From positions 62,001 to 126,000 of the forward strand of contig NZ_NCJH01000006.1 of assembly GCF_002278925.1 (NCBI RefSeq): DNA of 64,000 nt, written 5' to 3'. The notes beneath the pieces are model-generated. The model searched no databases and had not been told where the DNA came from. It saw only the letters and a program-made list of their open reading frames with translations. The position numbers were made by a program, and so were the translations under genes. Position 1 is the stretch's first letter; each line of letters begins with the position of its first letter. Positions 36,751 to 50,679 of this stretch are shown here, piece after piece. The stretch is from Polaromonas sp. 39-63-25. Its GTDB lineage: Bacteria > Pseudomonadota > Gammaproteobacteria > Burkholderiales > Burkholderiaceae_C.

Positions 36751-37974
36751 ATGACCGCTGCCCTTCCCAAGCACATCGAAGCCGCTTCCCCCCACGTGAT
36801 GAACACCTACGGCCGCCTGCCGATAGCCTTGTCGCATGGCCAGGGCTGCCGCGTCTGGGATGTCAACGGCAAGGAATACCTGGACGCGCTGGGCGGCATT
36901 GCGGTCAACACCCTGGGCCACAACCACCCCAAGCTGGTGCCGGCCCTGCAGGACCAGATTGCCAAGATCATCCACAGCTCCAACTACTACCACGTGCCCA
37001 ACCAGGAAGTGCTGGCGGCCAAGCTGGTCGAGCTGTCGGGCCTGGAAAACGTCTTTTTCTGCTCCACCGGCCTCGAAGCCAATGAGGCCGCGCTGAAGCT
37101 GGCGCGCAAGTTCGGCCACGACAAGGGCATCGAACGCCCAGAAATCGTGGTGTACGAAAAAGCCTTTCATGGCCGCAGCATTGCCACACTGAGCGCCACC
37201 GGCAATCCCAAGGTGCAGGCCGGTTTTGGTCCGCTGGTCGAAGGGTTCATCCGCGTGCCGCTCAACGACGTGGCCGCGCTGGAAACCGCCACGGCCGGCA
37301 ACCCGAATGTGGTGGCCGTCTTTTTTGAAGCCATCCAGGGCGAAGGCGGCGTCAACCCGATGGACGCCGACTACCTGCGGCAAGTGCGCGCCCTGTGCGA
37401 CGAGCGCGACTGGCTGCTGATGATTGATGAAGTGCAGTGCGGCATGGGCCGCACCGGCAAGTGGTTCGCGCACCAGTGGGCCGGCATCAAGCCGGACGTG
37501 ATGCCGCTGGCCAAAGGCCTGGGCTCGGGCGTACCGATAGGCGCCGTCGTGGCAGGCCCGAAAGCGGCCCACATCTTTGCCCCCGGCAACCACGGCACCA
37601 CCTTCGGCGGCAACCCGCTGGCCATGCGCGCCGGGGTGGAGACCATCCGGATCATGGAAGAAGAAGGCCTGCTGGCCAACGCCGCCAAGGTGGGCGCACA
37701 CCTGAAGTTGGCCCTTGGCCGCGAACTGGCCGCCGAGCTGGCTTCGGGCACGGTCAAGGAAGTCCGCGGCATGGGCCTGATGCTGGGCATCGACCTGGCC
37801 AAACCCTGCGGCGACCTGGTCAAACGCGCTGCCGACAAGGGCCTCCTGATCAGTGTGACGGCCGACAGTGTGATCCGGCTGGTGCCGCCGCTGATCATCA
37901 CGCAAGCCGAGGCTGACGAAGTCGTGGCCATTCTGTGCCCGCTGATCAAGCAGTTGCTGGCGGAAAAACCATGA
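36751..37974 (+). CDS. argD: Acetylornithine aminotransferase
   Basis: 407 aa. PLP-dependent class III aminotransferase of arginine synthesis; may also serve lysine synthesis as in other bacteria. Motifs: VWDVNGKEYLDALGGIAVNT, FFCSTGLEANEAALKLARK, FHGRSIATLSATGNPK, LMIDEVQCGMGRTGKWFAHQ, and DVMPLAKGLGSGVPIGAVV with the PLP-binding Lys. ATG 36751 follows GGAG at 36740; upstream reading has no conserved sequence. Its stop overlaps the argF start (ATGA). Confidence 0.93.
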   Translation: MTAALPKHIEAASPHVMNTYGRLPIALSHGQGCRVWDVNGKEYLDALGGIAVNTLGHNHPKLVPALQDQIAKIIHSSNYYHVPNQEVLAAKLVELSGLENVFFCSTGLEANEAALKLARKFGHDKGIERPEIVVYEKAFHGRSIATLSATGNPKVQAGFGPLVEGFIRVPLNDVAALETATAGNPNVVAVFFEAIQGEGGVNPMDADYLRQVRALCDERDWLLMIDEVQCGMGRTGKWFAHQWAGIKPDVMPLAKGLGSGVPIGAVVAGPKAAHIFAPGNHGTTFGGNPLAMRAGVETIRIMEEEGLLANAAKVGAHLKLALGRELAAELASGTVKEVRGMGLMLGIDLAKPCGDLVKRAADKGLLISVTADSVIRLVPPLIITQAEADEVVAILCPLIKQLLAEKP

Positions 37975-38906
37975 GCACCCCGGTCAACACCGCAATCCGC
38001 CACTACCTGCAGTTCAGCGACTTCAATGCCGCCGAATATGCCTACGTCTTCGAGCGCGCCGCCCTGATCAAGAAAAAATTCAAGGCCTACGACAAACACC
38101 AGCCGCTGGTGGACCGCACGCTGGCCATGATTTTCGAAAAAGCCTCGACCCGCACCCGCGTGAGTTTTGAAGCCGGCATGTACCAGCTGGGCGGCAGCGT
38201 GGTGCACCTGACCACCGGCGACAGCCAGCTGGGCCGCGCCGAGCCGATCGAGGATAGCGCCAAGGTCATCAGCCGCATGGTGGACCTGGTGATGATCCGC
38301 ACCTACGAACAGACCAAGATCGAGCTGTTTGCCGAACACTCGCGCGTACCGGTGATCAACGGCCTGACCAACGAGTTCCACCCCTGCCAGATCCTGGCAG
38401 ACATCTTCACTTACATCGAGCACCGCGGCAGCATCAAGGGCAAGACAGTCGCCTGGGTCGGTGACGGCAACAACATGGCCAACACCTGGCTGCAGGCCAG
38501 CGAGATCCTCGGCTTCAAGGTGCACCTGAGCACACCGACCGGTTACGAGGTGGACCAGTCGGTGGCCGGCATCCGCTCGGCCGACAGCTACAAGGTCTTC
38601 AAGGACCCGATGCAGGCCTGCGCCGGCGCCGACCTGGTCACCACCGACGTCTGGACCAGCATGGGTTACGAAGCCGAGAACGAAGAGCGCAAAAAGGCGT
38701 TTGCCGACTGGTGCGTGGACAGCGACATGATGAAGGCCGCCAAACCCGACGCCCTCTTCATGCATTGCCTGCCGGCGCACCGCGGGGAAGAGGTCGAAGC
38801 CGAGGTGATCGACGGGCCGCAGTCCGTTGTCTGGGATGAAGCCGAAAACCGGCTGCACGTGCAGAAGGCCTTGATGGAGTTTTTGCTGCTGGGCAAGGTG
38901 GGATAA
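37971..38906 (+). CDS. argF: Ornithine carbamoyltransferase
   Basis: 311 aa. Makes citrulline from ornithine and carbamoyl phosphate. Signatures: FEKASTRTRVSFEAGMYQLG (carbamoyl phosphate site), FHPCQILADIFTYIEH, VAWVGDGNNMANTW, VTTDVWTSMGYEAE and FMHCLPAHRGEEV (ornithine site with catalytic Cys). Translationally coupled to argD by a 4-bp overlap. A copy of the large repeated element begins about 40 bp after the stop. Confidence 0.97.
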   Translation: MSTPVNTAIRHYLQFSDFNAAEYAYVFERAALIKKKFKAYDKHQPLVDRTLAMIFEKASTRTRVSFEAGMYQLGGSVVHLTTGDSQLGRAEPIEDSAKVISRMVDLVMIRTYEQTKIELFAEHSRVPVINGLTNEFHPCQILADIFTYIEHRGSIKGKTVAWVGDGNNMANTWLQASEILGFKVHLSTPTGYEVDQSVAGIRSADSYKVFKDPMQACAGADLVTTDVWTSMGYEAENEERKKAFADWCVDSDMMKAAKPDALFMHCLPAHRGEEVEAEVIDGPQSVVWDEAENRLHVQKALMEFLLLGKVG

Positions 38907-38954
38907 GTCCATTGAGGCATCACGCTCCGTCCCCGGTTCACTTCGGGCAGTAGT

Positions 38955-39365
38955 GTCAACTCCCCACTCCCGCCCCTAACCCCTCCCTCGCCCCGCTGGG
39001 CGATGGAGGGGGACTTCATTTGGCCGCGTGTACTGCAAGCACGTGCAAACATGACGGCCACGTTCTCCGACATGACGCGCGTAGCGCGTCATGTCTCTCC
39101 GTACCCGAACCCGCATTCGTTTCCCCCACCCGTCGGGCTGGGCCGAGGAGCGCAGGCAAAAGCGGATCAGGGCTGGCGTTGTTTGAGCCGAAGGCGAGTT
39201 TAGCCAGACCCCGCTTTTGCCGAGCACCACAGGTTGCCCGCAGCGAAGCGAAGGGACCCAGACCATCGGGTCGCCTTTCTTTTCCTTAGGTTTCTTTGGC
39301 GAAGCAAAGAAAAGTAAGTCGCCCGCCGGGGCGAGTCCCGGCTTGCTGGCACACCACAGCAGCTG
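38955..39365 (+). repeat. ~420-bp dispersed element, copy B (convergent argF/SDR gap)
   Basis: The 494-bp gap 38907-39400 has no gene and is mostly this element. It has the same block order as copies A and C. Hairpin 1 is ACATGACGCGC-GTA-GCGCGTCATGT (39070-39094), where the outer pair differs from copy A but is still complementary. Hairpin 2 is TTTCTTTG-GCGAAG-CAAAGAAA (39291-39312), shorter on both arms. CCCAGACCATCGGGTCGCC occurs once. Confidence 0.9.
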
Positions 39366-39400
39366 GCGTGAAAAGGTGACTGCGCCTTCAGCCCTACGGA

Positions 39401-40156
39401 CTAGCCGCGCCCCACAAATGGCATCTTCGTCGCCATGATGGTCATGAACTGCACATTGGTCGCCAGCGGCAACGCGGCCATGTGTACCACCGCGTCGGCC
39501 ACATGGTTCACGTCCATCAAGGGTTCGATCGCAATTTCGCCATTGGCCTGCGGCACACCCTTGGCCATGCGCGCGGCCATCTCGGTCTGGGCGTTGCCGA
39601 TGTCGATCTGCCCGCAGGCGATGTCGTATTGGCGGCAGTCGAGCGAGATCGACTTGGTCAGGCCGGTGATTGCGTGTTTGGTGGCGGTATAGGGCGCCGA
39701 GTGGGGACGCGGTGCGTGCGCCGAGATCGAGCCGTTGTTGATGATGCGGCCGCCCTGCGGCGACTGCGCCTTCATCAGGCGGATGGCCTGCTGCGCGCAC
39801 AGGAAGGAGCCGGTCAGGTTGATGTTGACGACGTTTTGCCATTGCTCGAACGTCAATTCTTCCATGGGCACGGCGGGCGCACCGACGCCGGCGTTGTTGA
39901 ACAGCAGGTCCAGGCGGCCAAAGGCGGCGTGAACCTTGTCGAAGGCCGCACGCACCGCGTCGGGGTTGCTGACATCGCAGGGCACGGCGAGTGCCCTGTC
40001 GCCAGCGGCGGACGCCTGGGCTACCTCGTTCAAAGGCTCCACGCGCCGGCCCACGAGCGCCACGCGGTAACCCTCACGCAGCAGCGCCAGCGCCACCGTC
40101 TTGCCAATGCCGGTGCCTGCGCCGGTAACGAGTGCAACCTTGCCGTTTGATGTCAT
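39401..40156 (-). CDS. SDR-family oxidoreductase
   Basis: 251 aa. Classical [19 protein letters not shown] near the N-terminus, VGRRVEPL after beta-2 (a basic patch that favours NADP), FNNAGVG, the Ser in [10 protein letters not shown], and [11 protein letters not shown] (Y-x3-K, about 156-160). The C-terminal half is less usual ([20 protein letters not shown]), a pattern common to a 3-oxoacyl-reductase-like subgroup. Substrate unknown. It is divergent from the kyn operon across a 217-bp region and converges with argF. Confidence 0.88.
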   Translation of the reverse strand: MTSNGKVALVTGAGTGIGKTVALALLREGYRVALVGRRVEPLNEVAQASAAGDRALAVPCDVSNPDAVRAAFDKVHAAFGRLDLLFNNAGVGAPAVPMEELTFEQWQNVVNINLTGSFLCAQQAIRLMKAQSPQGGRIINNGSISAHAPRPHSAPYTATKHAITGLTKSISLDCRQYDIACGQIDIGNAQTEMAARMAKGVPQANGEIAIEPLMDVNHVADAVVHMAALPLATNVQFMTIMATKMPFVGRG

Positions 40157-40373
40157 GGGTGAGCCTTTGTCTCTGGATGTTGTGGAGGAAAGGACGGCCT
40201 GCCAGCACGTGGCCCCGCCCTGCGCAGATTGTGCCCCAGCAACACCGGTGGCGCTGGCGCCCGGGTGCCGCAGCAGGCGGCGTCCCGGGCAACTGCTTTA
40301 GGTTTCAACTATTTTGAAAAGCTGTTGGAAATTACCGACACCACGCCATTTGCAGCAGTGCTACCTTTGCGCG

Positions 40374-41066
40374 ATGACGTCCCGCGCCACCCCTGCACCC
40401 ACTGAACACGCTGCCGCCCGGCCGCGGAAAATCTGGGACATCTCGCCCGCCGTGGACGAGCAGGCCGCCGTGTTTCCGGGCGACGCAGCGTATTCGCAGA
40501 AGCTGCACTTTGCGCTCTCGCCCGGCTGCCCGGTCAATGTCAACACCCTCACCTTCTCGCCGCACACCGGCGCCCATGCCGATGCCCCCATGCACTATGC
40601 CAACGGCGCGCCGGCCATTGGCGCCGTGGATCTGCAGCCCTACCTCGGGCCCTGCCGCGTGATCCACTGCCTGGACTGCGGGCCGCTGGTGGAGCCGCAG
40701 CACATCGCCCACGCGCTGGAAAACCTGCCCGCGCGCGTGTTGCTGCGCACGGCCGCGGCCGCCAGCCAGTCCTGGGCATCGTTTACGGCGATTGCGCCCG
40801 CCACGCTTGCGCTGTTAGCTACAAAAAACATAGCACTCATCGGCATCGACACGCCCAGCGTGGACCCCGCCACCAGCCAGGACCTGCCCAGCCACCACCT
40901 GCTGCTCAAGCACGATCTGCGCGTGCTGGAAAACCTGGTGCTCGACGAGGTGCCGGAAGGCGACTACGAGCTGATTGCCCTGCCTCTCAAACTGACAAAA
41001 GCCGACGCCTCGCCCGTTCGCGCCGTGCTGCGCGAACTGCCCGGGAACGGCGCTGGAAACCCATGA
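40374..41066 (+). CDS. kynB: Kynurenine formamidase
   Basis: 230 aa. Hydrolyses N-formylkynurenine to kynurenine. The bacterial KynB metal site is seen in [18 protein letters not shown] (His/Asp ligands), with [17 protein letters not shown] at the N-terminus and [20 protein letters not shown] following the core. ATG 40374 gives the standard start. Codons for ATKNIA (about residues 149-154) come from a short dispersed repeat copy without apparent change in protein length. The stop overlaps the kynU start (ATGA). First gene of kynBUA; no kynR-like regulator is adjacent. Confidence 0.95.
   Translation: MTSRATPAPTEHAAARPRKIWDISPAVDEQAAVFPGDAAYSQKLHFALSPGCPVNVNTLTFSPHTGAHADAPMHYANGAPAIGAVDLQPYLGPCRVIHCLDCGPLVEPQHIAHALENLPARVLLRTAAAASQSWASFTAIAPATLALLATKNIALIGIDTPSVDPATSQDLPSHHLLLKHDLRVLENLVLDEVPEGDYELIALPLKLTKADASPVRAVLRELPGNGAGNP
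40818..40836 (+). repeat. Short AT-rich dispersed repeat, intragenic copy in kynB
   Basis: GCTACAAAAAACATAGCAC, read as A-T-K-N-I-A within kynB. It is only the AT-rich core, without the GC hairpin, and sits just before the conserved LIGIDTPS block. Confidence 0.65.
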
Positions 41067-42340
41067 CCACACTTAATGACTGCCGCGCGCTCGACGCTCG
41101 CAACGCGCTGCGCCCGCTGCGCGACCACTTTGTGCTGCCCGAGGGCGTGATTTACCTCGACGGCAACTCCCTGGGCGTGTTGCCCAGAAGCACGGCGGCA
41201 CGTGTGGCCGAAGTCATCACGCGCGAATGGGGCCAGGACCTGATCCGCGCCTGGAACAGCGCCGGCTGGTTTACCCTGCCGCAGCGCCTGGGCGACAGGA
41301 TTGCGTCGCTGATTGGCGCCGGGCCGGGCGAGGTGGTCGCCACCGACAGCACCTCGGTCAATCTGTACAAGGTCCTCAGCGCGGCCCTGAACATGGCCGC
41401 CGAAGATGCACCGGCAAAAAAAGTGATCGTCAGTGAACGCAGCAACTTCCCGACCGATCTCTACATTGCCGAGGGCCTGTGCCGCGAGCGCGGCTACCGC
41501 TTGCAGCTGGTCGAGCCTGAGGAAATCACTGCCGCATTGACGCAAGACGCCGCCGTGCTGATGCTGACCCATGTGAACTACCGCACCGGCGCCATGCACG
41601 ACATGGCGGCGCTCACCAGCGCCGCCCATGCGGCGGGTGTTCTGGTGGTGTGGGACCTGGCGCACAGCGCGGGCGCCGTGCCGGTGGACCTGCAGGGCGC
41701 CAACGCCGACTTTGCCATCGGCTGCGGCTACAAATACCTCAATGGCGGCCCCGGCGCACCGGCTTTCGTCTGGGTGCATCCCCGGCACGCCGACCGTTTC
41801 CGCCAACCGCTGTCCGGCTGGTGGGGCCATGCCGCGCCGTTCGAGTTCACGCCCGACTACCAGCCCGCCCCCGGGATCACGCGTTACCTGTGCGGCACCC
41901 AGCCCATCCTGAGCCTGGCCGCGCTCGAGTGCGGGCTGGAGGTGTTCGGCGCCGCGGACGCCCTCGGTGGCATGGGTGCGCTGCGGACCAAGTCGCTGGC
42001 ACTGACCGACCTGTTCATCACGCTGGTGGAAGAACGTTGCGCCGGCCATGGACTGGGACTGGCGACACCCCGCGAGCATGCGGAGCGCGGCTCACAGGTC
42101 TGCCTCTCGCGCAGCGAAGGCGCCTACGCCATCGTGCAAGCGCTGATTGCGCGCGGCGTGATCGGCGACTTCCGGGCCGGCTCCGGCGACGGCCGGCATC
42201 CGGATATCCTGCGCTTCGGCTTCACGCCGCTGTACATCGGGTTTGAGGATGTCTGGCATGCGGTCGAGCATTTGAAGCAGGTGCTGGAAACCGGCGAGTG
42301 GCAACGCCCCGAATTCAACCAGAAACACGCGGTGACCTGA
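41063..42340 (+). CDS. kynU: Kynureninase
   Basis: 425 aa. PLP-dependent cleavage of kynurenine to anthranilate and alanine. Family text: [87 protein letters not shown] with the PLP Lys (YKYLNGGPG), and [20 protein letters not shown] near the end. Coupled to kynB by overlap and followed 2 bp later by kynA. Confidence 0.97.
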   Translation: MTTLNDCRALDARNALRPLRDHFVLPEGVIYLDGNSLGVLPRSTAARVAEVITREWGQDLIRAWNSAGWFTLPQRLGDRIASLIGAGPGEVVATDSTSVNLYKVLSAALNMAAEDAPAKKVIVSERSNFPTDLYIAEGLCRERGYRLQLVEPEEITAALTQDAAVLMLTHVNYRTGAMHDMAALTSAAHAAGVLVVWDLAHSAGAVPVDLQGANADFAIGCGYKYLNGGPGAPAFVWVHPRHADRFRQPLSGWWGHAAPFEFTPDYQPAPGITRYLCGTQPILSLAALECGLEVFGAADALGGMGALRTKSLALTDLFITLVEERCAGHGLGLATPREHAERGSQVCLSRSEGAYAIVQALIARGVIGDFRAGSGDGRHPDILRFGFTPLYIGFEDVWHAVEHLKQVLETGEWQRPEFNQKHAVT

Positions 42341-42342
42341 CC

Positions 42343-43182
42343 ATGACCACCCCCGAAAACATCGTCACCGACGAAAAAGCCAAGCTCGATTTCAGCCGCG
42401 ACATGAGTTACGGCGATTACCTCCAGCTCGATGCGATTCTTGGCGCGCAGAAGCCGCTTTCCCCCGCGCACGACGAGCTGCTGTTCATCGTCCAGCACCA
42501 GACCAGCGAACTCTGGATGAAGCTGATGCTGCACGAGCTGGGCGCAGCGATTGCGAACGTGGCTAAGGACGAACTCGGCGACGCCTTCAAGAAACTCGCA
42601 CGCGTCAGCCGCATCATGGAGCAACTGGTACACGCCTGGGACGTGCTGGCGACCATGACCCCGCCCGAGTACAGCGCGATACGCCCCTACCTCGCCAACT
42701 CCAGCGGCTTCCAGAGCGCGCAATACCGCTGCATCGAGTTTGCCCTCGGCAACAAGAACGCCGCCATGCTCAAGCCGCACGCACATCGCCCCGATTTGCT
42801 GGCGCAGGTGCAGGCCGCCTTTGAAGCGCCGTCGCTCTATGACGAAGCCCTGCGCCTGCTGGCACGCCGCGGCCTGCCCGTGCCGATCAGCCACACGCAG
42901 CGCGACTGGACCCGGGCTTACGTGGAAAGCGACGCGGTCGAACAAGCCTGGCTGGTGGTCTACCGCGACCCCAAACAGTACTGGGACCTGTACCAGCTCG
43001 GCGAAGAACTCACCGACCTCGAAGACGCGTTCAGGCTCTGGCGCTTTCGCCATGTGACGACGGTGGAACGTGTGATCGGCTTCAAGCGCGGGACGGGTGG
43101 CACCGGTGGCGTGAGTTATCTGCGCAAGATGCTGGATGTGGTGTTGTTTCCGGAGATCTGGAAACTGCGGACCAATTTGTAA
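42343..43182 (+). CDS. kynA: Tryptophan 2,3-dioxygenase
   Basis: 279 aa. Heme enzyme opening the indole ring of L-tryptophan to N-formylkynurenine, first step of the kynurenine route. Signatures: [40 protein letters not shown] (substrate and heme pocket His), [40 protein letters not shown] and [20 protein letters not shown]. Third gene of kynBUA. The three products convert tryptophan to anthranilate; no anthranilate dioxygenase or hydroxylase is recognised with certainty in the window. Confidence 0.97.
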   Translation: MTTPENIVTDEKAKLDFSRDMSYGDYLQLDAILGAQKPLSPAHDELLFIVQHQTSELWMKLMLHELGAAIANVAKDELGDAFKKLARVSRIMEQLVHAWDVLATMTPPEYSAIRPYLANSSGFQSAQYRCIEFALGNKNAAMLKPHAHRPDLLAQVQAAFEAPSLYDEALRLLARRGLPVPISHTQRDWTRAYVESDAVEQAWLVVYRDPKQYWDLYQLGEELTDLEDAFRLWRFRHVTTVERVIGFKRGTGGTGGVSYLRKMLDVVLFPEIWKLRTNL

Positions 43183-43194
43183 GACAAATAGGGT

Positions 43195-43250
43195 CCTAGC
43201 CCTTTTCCTGCGGTCGCCAGTAGCTATTTAATTGATAGCGATATCGGCAT
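43195..43250 (-). repeat. Short dispersed repeat, long intergenic form after kynA
   Basis: On the minus strand: GCTATCAATTAAATAGCTAC, TGGCGACCG, spacer, AAAAGGGCTAGGACCC. It begins about a dozen bases after the kynA stop and lies just before copy C of the large element. Confidence 0.65.
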
Positions 43251-43274
43251 CACGCTGCTTTCGCGGCGTGCGCA

Positions 43275-43685
43275 GGCACAGTAGGGTCTAACTCCCCACT
43301 CCCACCCCTAACCCCTCCCTCGCCCCGCTGGGCGATGGAGGGGGACTTCATTTGGTCGCGTGTGCTGCGCCCGCGTGCAAACATGACGGTCCCGTACTCC
43401 GACGATGACGCGCAAAGCGCGTCATCGTCTCCCCGAATCCGTATCCGTCCCCGCATTGGTCCCCCCACCCGTCGGGCTGGGCCGAGGAGCGCAGCCGAAA
43501 ACGGATCAGGGCGAGCGATTGTCTGAGCGCAGCGAGTTCGAGCTCGACCCCGTTTTCGGCGAGCACCGTAGGTTGCCCGTAGCGAAGCGAAGGGTCCCAG
43601 ACCATCGGGTCGCCTTTTCTTTGGTGACTTTCTTTTGGCGACGCAAAAGAAAGTTACTTGCCGCCGGGCAACTCGGTGGATTGCC
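43275..43685 (+). repeat. ~420-bp dispersed element, copy C (convergent kynA/monooxygenase gap)
   Basis: The 551-bp gap 43183-43733 holds no gene. This copy has the shared blocks in the same order and orientation as A and B. Hairpin 1 is ACGATGACGCGC-AAA-GCGCGTCATCGT (43402-43428), one base pair longer than in A and B. Hairpin 2 is ACTTTCTTTTG-GCGACG-CAAAAGAAAGT (43627-43654), one pair shorter than in A with both arms adjusted. Confidence 0.9.
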
Positions 43686-43733
43686 AGGATGGACCCGGAT
43701 CGAATCCGGGGCGACAGCGAAAACGGGATCCGG

Positions 43734-44914
43734 TCAGGGCCCGCCATAGAGCCACGGCACATCCAGCAAACGCTCCCCCAGCAGCTTCATCGACGCATCC
43801 CGCCCCAGCCGGACTACCCCATCCGCATGAAAAATCTGCCCGTTGCGGATGGCGCGCGCCTGTACCCGGGCGTTGCGCTGCCAGCGGTTCAGCGCGTAAC
43901 GGCCCAGCAGCGTCGGTACGTCGAAGGCCGGGTCCAGCGCCTGCGCCAGCATGCGCCCGAGTTCGGCGGCGTCTTCGATGGCCATGCCCGCGCCTTGGGC
44001 GAGGTAGGGGCGCATGGGGTGGGCCGCGTCGCCGAGCAGGGCAACGCGGCCCAGCGCGTGCTGGTACGCACCCTGCATGGGCGGCCGGTCGCACAGTGCC
44101 CAGAGCCGCCACGCAGGAATCGCCCGCACCAGGTCCTGCAGCGGCGCGCAGCTGCCGGCCAGCGCGGCGTGCAGGCCGGCGCCATCGGTACCCTGGTCCC
44201 AGTTGTCGAGATCACCCCCGGTGCGCCCTTCGACAATGCCCACCACGTTGAGCGACCTGCCGCCGCACACCGGGTACTGCACCACATGTAATTTCGGTCC
44301 CAACCAGGCCGTGACCTGGCCGGAGCGCAGGGTGTCGGGCAGGTCGGCCTGCGGCAACAGCGCGCGGTAGGCCACGTGGCCGGTGGCGCGTGGCGGCCCG
44401 TCGCCCAGCAGCCACTGGCGCACCGGGCTCCACAAGCCGTCAGCGCCGACCAGCACCTCGCCCTCGACGGGCGGGTCGTCACCGCTCTGCACGGTCACGG
44501 CTTCCAGGTTCTGCGTGAAGCGGTTCAAGGTCCGGTTGAGCTTGAGCGTCACACCGGCCTGCTGCACCGCGTCCAGCAGCAGGCCATGCAGGTCGGCGCG
44601 GTGCACCGTGGCGTAAGGCGCACCATAACGCTGCGCCATCACATCGCCGAGCCGCAGTACACCGAGGGTTTCGCCGGTCAGCGCGCTGCGCACTTCCAGG
44701 CGTTCGGGGAAAGCCGCCACACCGGCCAGCGCATCGGCCAGACCCCAGCCATGCAGCACCTTGACGACATTCGGGCCGAGCTGGATACCGGCGCCGACCT
44801 CACTGAACACCGATGCACGCTCGTACAGGCGCACGTCCCAGCCGGCGCGCGACACCGCCAGCGCCGCCGCCAGTCCGCCTATGCCGCCGCCGGCAATCAG
44901 GGCCTGCCGGAGCA

Positions 44915-44915
<1 letters not shown>
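43734..44915 (-). CDS. FAD-dependent aromatic monooxygenase (salicylate/3-hydroxybenzoate hydroxylase type)
   Basis: 393 aa, group A flavoprotein. FAD motifs: LIAGGGIGGLAAALAVSRAG (Rossmann GxGxxG, residues 6-25), VLVGADGLWSPVR (DG motif, about 165) and VALLGDAAHPMRPYLAQGAG (GD motif, about 300). The build resembles 3-hydroxybenzoate 6-hydroxylase and salicylate hydroxylase, with Tyr- and His-containing HVVQYPVCGGRSLNVV. Substrate not certain. Its ATG shares one base with the acnA stop (TGATG), so it is translationally coupled to aconitase, which is an unexpected partner. The kyn operon converges from the other side, but no direct link is shown. Confidence 0.88.
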
Positions 44916-47800
<2,885 letters not shown>

Positions 47801-47868
47801 GGCGAACTCCTTGGTGTGTGGTTTTCGCTATTGTCGCCCCGCCAGATTTCTCTCAACAACTGCGGGGC

Positions 47869-49080
47869 TTAGCCGCCGGCCGGATCGGGCAGGTAACGCA
47901 CCGCCAGCACGCCCTCAATCGCCCGCAGGTGGTCCAGCACCGCGTCGCCCACCGGGCTTTCCACGTCCACCAGGGTGTAGGCCATGTCGCCGCGCGACTT
48001 GTTGACCATGTTGTGGATGTTCAGGCCGGCCTGCGCCATGGCGGTGGAAATCTGCCCCAGCATGTTGGGCACATTGGCGTTGGCAATGGCCACCCGGTAG
48101 GCCGACTCGCGCGCCATGGCCACGGCCGGGAAGTTGACCGCATTGACCACATTGCCATGCTCGAGGTAGTCGCGCAGCTGGTCAGCCACCATGATGGCGC
48201 AGTTTTCCTCGGCTTCGCGGGTGGACGCGCCCAGGTGCGGCAGCGCCACGACCTGGGGGTGGTGGTTGAGCGTTGCAGAAGGGAAATCGCAGACATAGGC
48301 GCGCAGCTGCTTCGCGTCGAGGGCGGCCAGCACCGCGGTTTCGCTGACCACGCCTTCACGCGAAAAATTGAGCAGTACCGCAGCCGATCGCATGAGCTTG
48401 ATGTTGTCGGCGTTGACCAGGTCGCGCGTGGCAGCCACCAGCGGCACGTGCAGGGTCACGAAGTCTGAGTTTTTCAACACCTCGGCGACGCTGGCCGCCT
48501 TTTTGACCTGCGCCGGCAGGCTCCAGGCGGCATCCACCGTGATGTCGGGGTCGTAGCCGAGCACGTTCATGCCGAGCTTGATGGCGGCGTCGGCCACCAG
48601 GCAGCCAACCTTGCCCAGGCCCACGATGCCCAGCGTGTGGCCGGCCAGCTCGAAGCCGGCGAAGTGTTTCTTGCCCTCTTCCACCGCCTTGTCCATGTCA
48701 GCCATGGTGATGTCCAGGCCGGCGACAAAACGCAGCGCCGGTGCGATGTTGCGCGCTGCCAGCAGCATGCCGGTCAGCACCAGCTCCTTCACGGCATTGG
48801 CATTGGCGCCAGGCGCATTGAACACCGGCACGCCGCGTGCACTCATGGCCTGGACCGGGATGTTGTTGGTGCCGGCGCCGGCGCGGGCAATCGCCTGCAC
48901 GCTGTCGGGGACCACCATGGCGTGCATGTCGGCCGAGCGCACCAGCACGGCGTCGGGCCGGGCCATGTCCTTGCCGGTGCTGTAGCGGTCTGCCGGCAGG
49001 CGCTTCAAGCCATTGGCCGAGATCTGGTTGAGTACCAGGATGTCGAAGCGCCGGCCGGCCGCGCCAGCGGCCTCAGCCAT
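47869..49080 (-). CDS. serA: D-3-phosphoglycerate dehydrogenase
   Basis: 403 aa. First step of serine synthesis. The 2-hydroxyacid dehydrogenase core shows [39 protein letters not shown], the NAD motif [34 protein letters not shown], and [15 protein letters not shown] with the catalytic His. A C-terminal ACT-like domain (about residues 325-400; [20 protein letters not shown]) suggests feedback by serine. It overlaps the serC stop by 8 bp, so serC and serA are co-translated. Confidence 0.94.
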   Translation of the reverse strand: MAEAAGAAGRRFDILVLNQISANGLKRLPADRYSTGKDMARPDAVLVRSADMHAMVVPDSVQAIARAGAGTNNIPVQAMSARGVPVFNAPGANANAVKELVLTGMLLAARNIAPALRFVAGLDITMADMDKAVEEGKKHFAGFELAGHTLGIVGLGKVGCLVADAAIKLGMNVLGYDPDITVDAAWSLPAQVKKAASVAEVLKNSDFVTLHVPLVAATRDLVNADNIKLMRSAAVLLNFSREGVVSETAVLAALDAKQLRAYVCDFPSATLNHHPQVVALPHLGASTREAEENCAIMVADQLRDYLEHGNVVNAVNFPAVAMARESAYRVAIANANVPNMLGQISTAMAQAGLNIHNMVNKSRGDMAYTLVDVESPVGDAVLDHLRAIEGVLAVRYLPDPAGG

Positions 49081-50155
49081 GGCTGGCCTCGAACTCCTTC
49101 ATATACGTCACCAGCGCCTGCACACCTTCGAGCGGCATGGCGTTGTAGATCGAGGCACGCATGCCGCCGACCGAGCGATGGCCTTTGAGCTGCACCATCC
49201 CGCGTGCCTGCGCACCCTTGAGGAAGGCCTCGTCGAGCGACTCGTCCTTGAGTTTGAAGGGCACGTTCATCAGCGAGCGGTCTTCACGCGCCACCGGGTT
49301 GCTGTAGAACGAGGTGGCATCGAGGTAGTCGTACAGCAGGGCCGCCTTGCGGCGGTTGTGCGCCTCCACGGCGGTCAGGCCGCCCAGCGCCTTGAGGTGC
49401 TTGAACACCAGGCCGGCGATGTAGATCGCATAGGTGGGCGGCGTGTTGTACATCGAGTCGTTGTCGGCCTGCTGCTTGTAGTCGAACACGGAAGGCGTGT
49501 GGGGAATCGCCTGGCCGATCAGGTCCTCGCGGACAATCACAATGGTCAGACCCGAGGGGCCGATGTTCTTCTGCGCGCCGGCGTAAATCAGGCCATAGCG
49601 GCCGACGTCGATGGGCCGCGACAGCAGATTCGACGACATGTCGGCCACCAGCGGCACCTTGCCGGTGTCGGGCGTCCAGTGGTACTCCACACCGCCAATG
49701 GTTTCGTTCGAGCAGATGTGCACATAGGCCGCATCGGGGTCCAGCTTCCAGGTGTCGAATTTCGGCACGCTGGTGAAGCCGCCGGCTTCGGCGCTGGCGG
49801 CGACGTTGACCTTGCAGAAGTTTTTCGCTTCCTTGATGGATTTTTTCATCCACTCGCCGGTGTTGATGAAGTCCGCACCGGCATGGCCGCGCAGCAGGTT
49901 CATCGGCACGATGGCGTTTTGCGCCAGGCCACCGCCCTGCAGGAACAACACCTTGTAGTTGGCCGGGATCGCCAGCAGTTCACGCAGATCAGCCTCGGCC
50001 TGGGCATGGATGGAGATGAACTCCTTGCCGCGGTGGCTCATCTCCATCACCGACATGCCGGAACCGTTCCAGTCCAGCATTTCGGCGGCAGCCTGGCGCA
50101 GCACGGTTTCGGGAAGGGTGGCCGGGCCGGCACTGAAGTTCAAGGCGCGTGTCAT
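49073..50155 (-). CDS. serC: Phosphoserine aminotransferase
   Basis: 360 aa. Converts 3-phosphohydroxypyruvate to phosphoserine, with a side role in pyridoxal phosphate synthesis. Signatures: [73 protein letters not shown] and [20 protein letters not shown] with the PLP Lys, then [20 protein letters not shown]. Upstream of serA in one operon. No serB is recognised, apart from the HAD phosphatase at 25 kb as a candidate. Confidence 0.97.
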   Translation of the reverse strand: MTRALNFSAGPATLPETVLRQAAAEMLDWNGSGMSVMEMSHRGKEFISIHAQAEADLRELLAIPANYKVLFLQGGGLAQNAIVPMNLLRGHAGADFINTGEWMKKSIKEAKNFCKVNVAASAEAGGFTSVPKFDTWKLDPDAAYVHICSNETIGGVEYHWTPDTGKVPLVADMSSNLLSRPIDVGRYGLIYAGAQKNIGPSGLTIVIVREDLIGQAIPHTPSVFDYKQQADNDSMYNTPPTYAIYIAGLVFKHLKALGGLTAVEAHNRRKAALLYDYLDATSFYSNPVAREDRSLMNVPFKLKDESLDEAFLKGAQARGMVQLKGHRSVGGMRASIYNAMPLEGVQALVTYMKEFEASHG

Positions 50156-50253
50156 GGAGAGGGCTTTCTAGGAGGGAAGGAAGTCGGTCGGACGACCCGG
50201 TCGGATCGCCAGAACGCACAGCATACAAGAAAGTCCGGCGCCAGCCCTGCCCT

Positions 50254-50679
50254 TCACCAGCCGGGCCGCACCACGGCCTTGCGCAGTCCGACCCACTGCA
50301 GTTCGGCCAGCAGGCCCACGGTCACTGCCTGGATGGCGATAAAGACCTTGCCAGCCAACGTGGGCATCACCAGGTCGCCCAGCAGCAGCGCCAGGCAGCC
50401 CAGCACCCAGAGAAAGTTGGCGCCGATGAGCAGCCAGACCAGGGCTGCGGGCACGAACTGCCTCGTCGCGATGAAACCGATGCCCGCCACATAGACAAAC
50501 ATCACCCAGCCCGACACCACCAGCAGGGTCTCGGGCAGGCCCAGCAGGCCAGCCAGGAAACCGGCCAGCAGCAACTGCAGCGCGCCCGTGGCCGCGCCGG
50601 TGGCGGCGTCCAGCCACAAGACACGGCGCAAAAACAGGGGCGATGCGGCCAGGGAGGAAAAGGATGCAACAGCAGACAT
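50254..50679 (-). CDS. Small four-helix membrane protein, unknown
   Basis: 141 aa. About four hydrophobic segments: AATGAATGALQLLLAGFLAG, ETLLVVSGWVMFVYVAGIGF, PAALVWLLIGANFLWVLGCL and GKVFIAIQAVTVGLLAELQW. No enzymatic motif. The ATG at 50679 follows AAGGAGTTTTTC, a strong ribosome site. It is divergent from the XRE regulator at 50851, which may control it. No family recognised with confidence. Confidence 0.8.
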   Translation of the reverse strand: MSAVASFSSLAASPLFLRRVLWLDAATGAATGALQLLLAGFLAGLLGLPETLLVVSGWVMFVYVAGIGFIATRQFVPAALVWLLIGANFLWVLGCLALLLGDLVMPTLAGKVFIAIQAVTVGLLAELQWVGLRKAVVRPGW

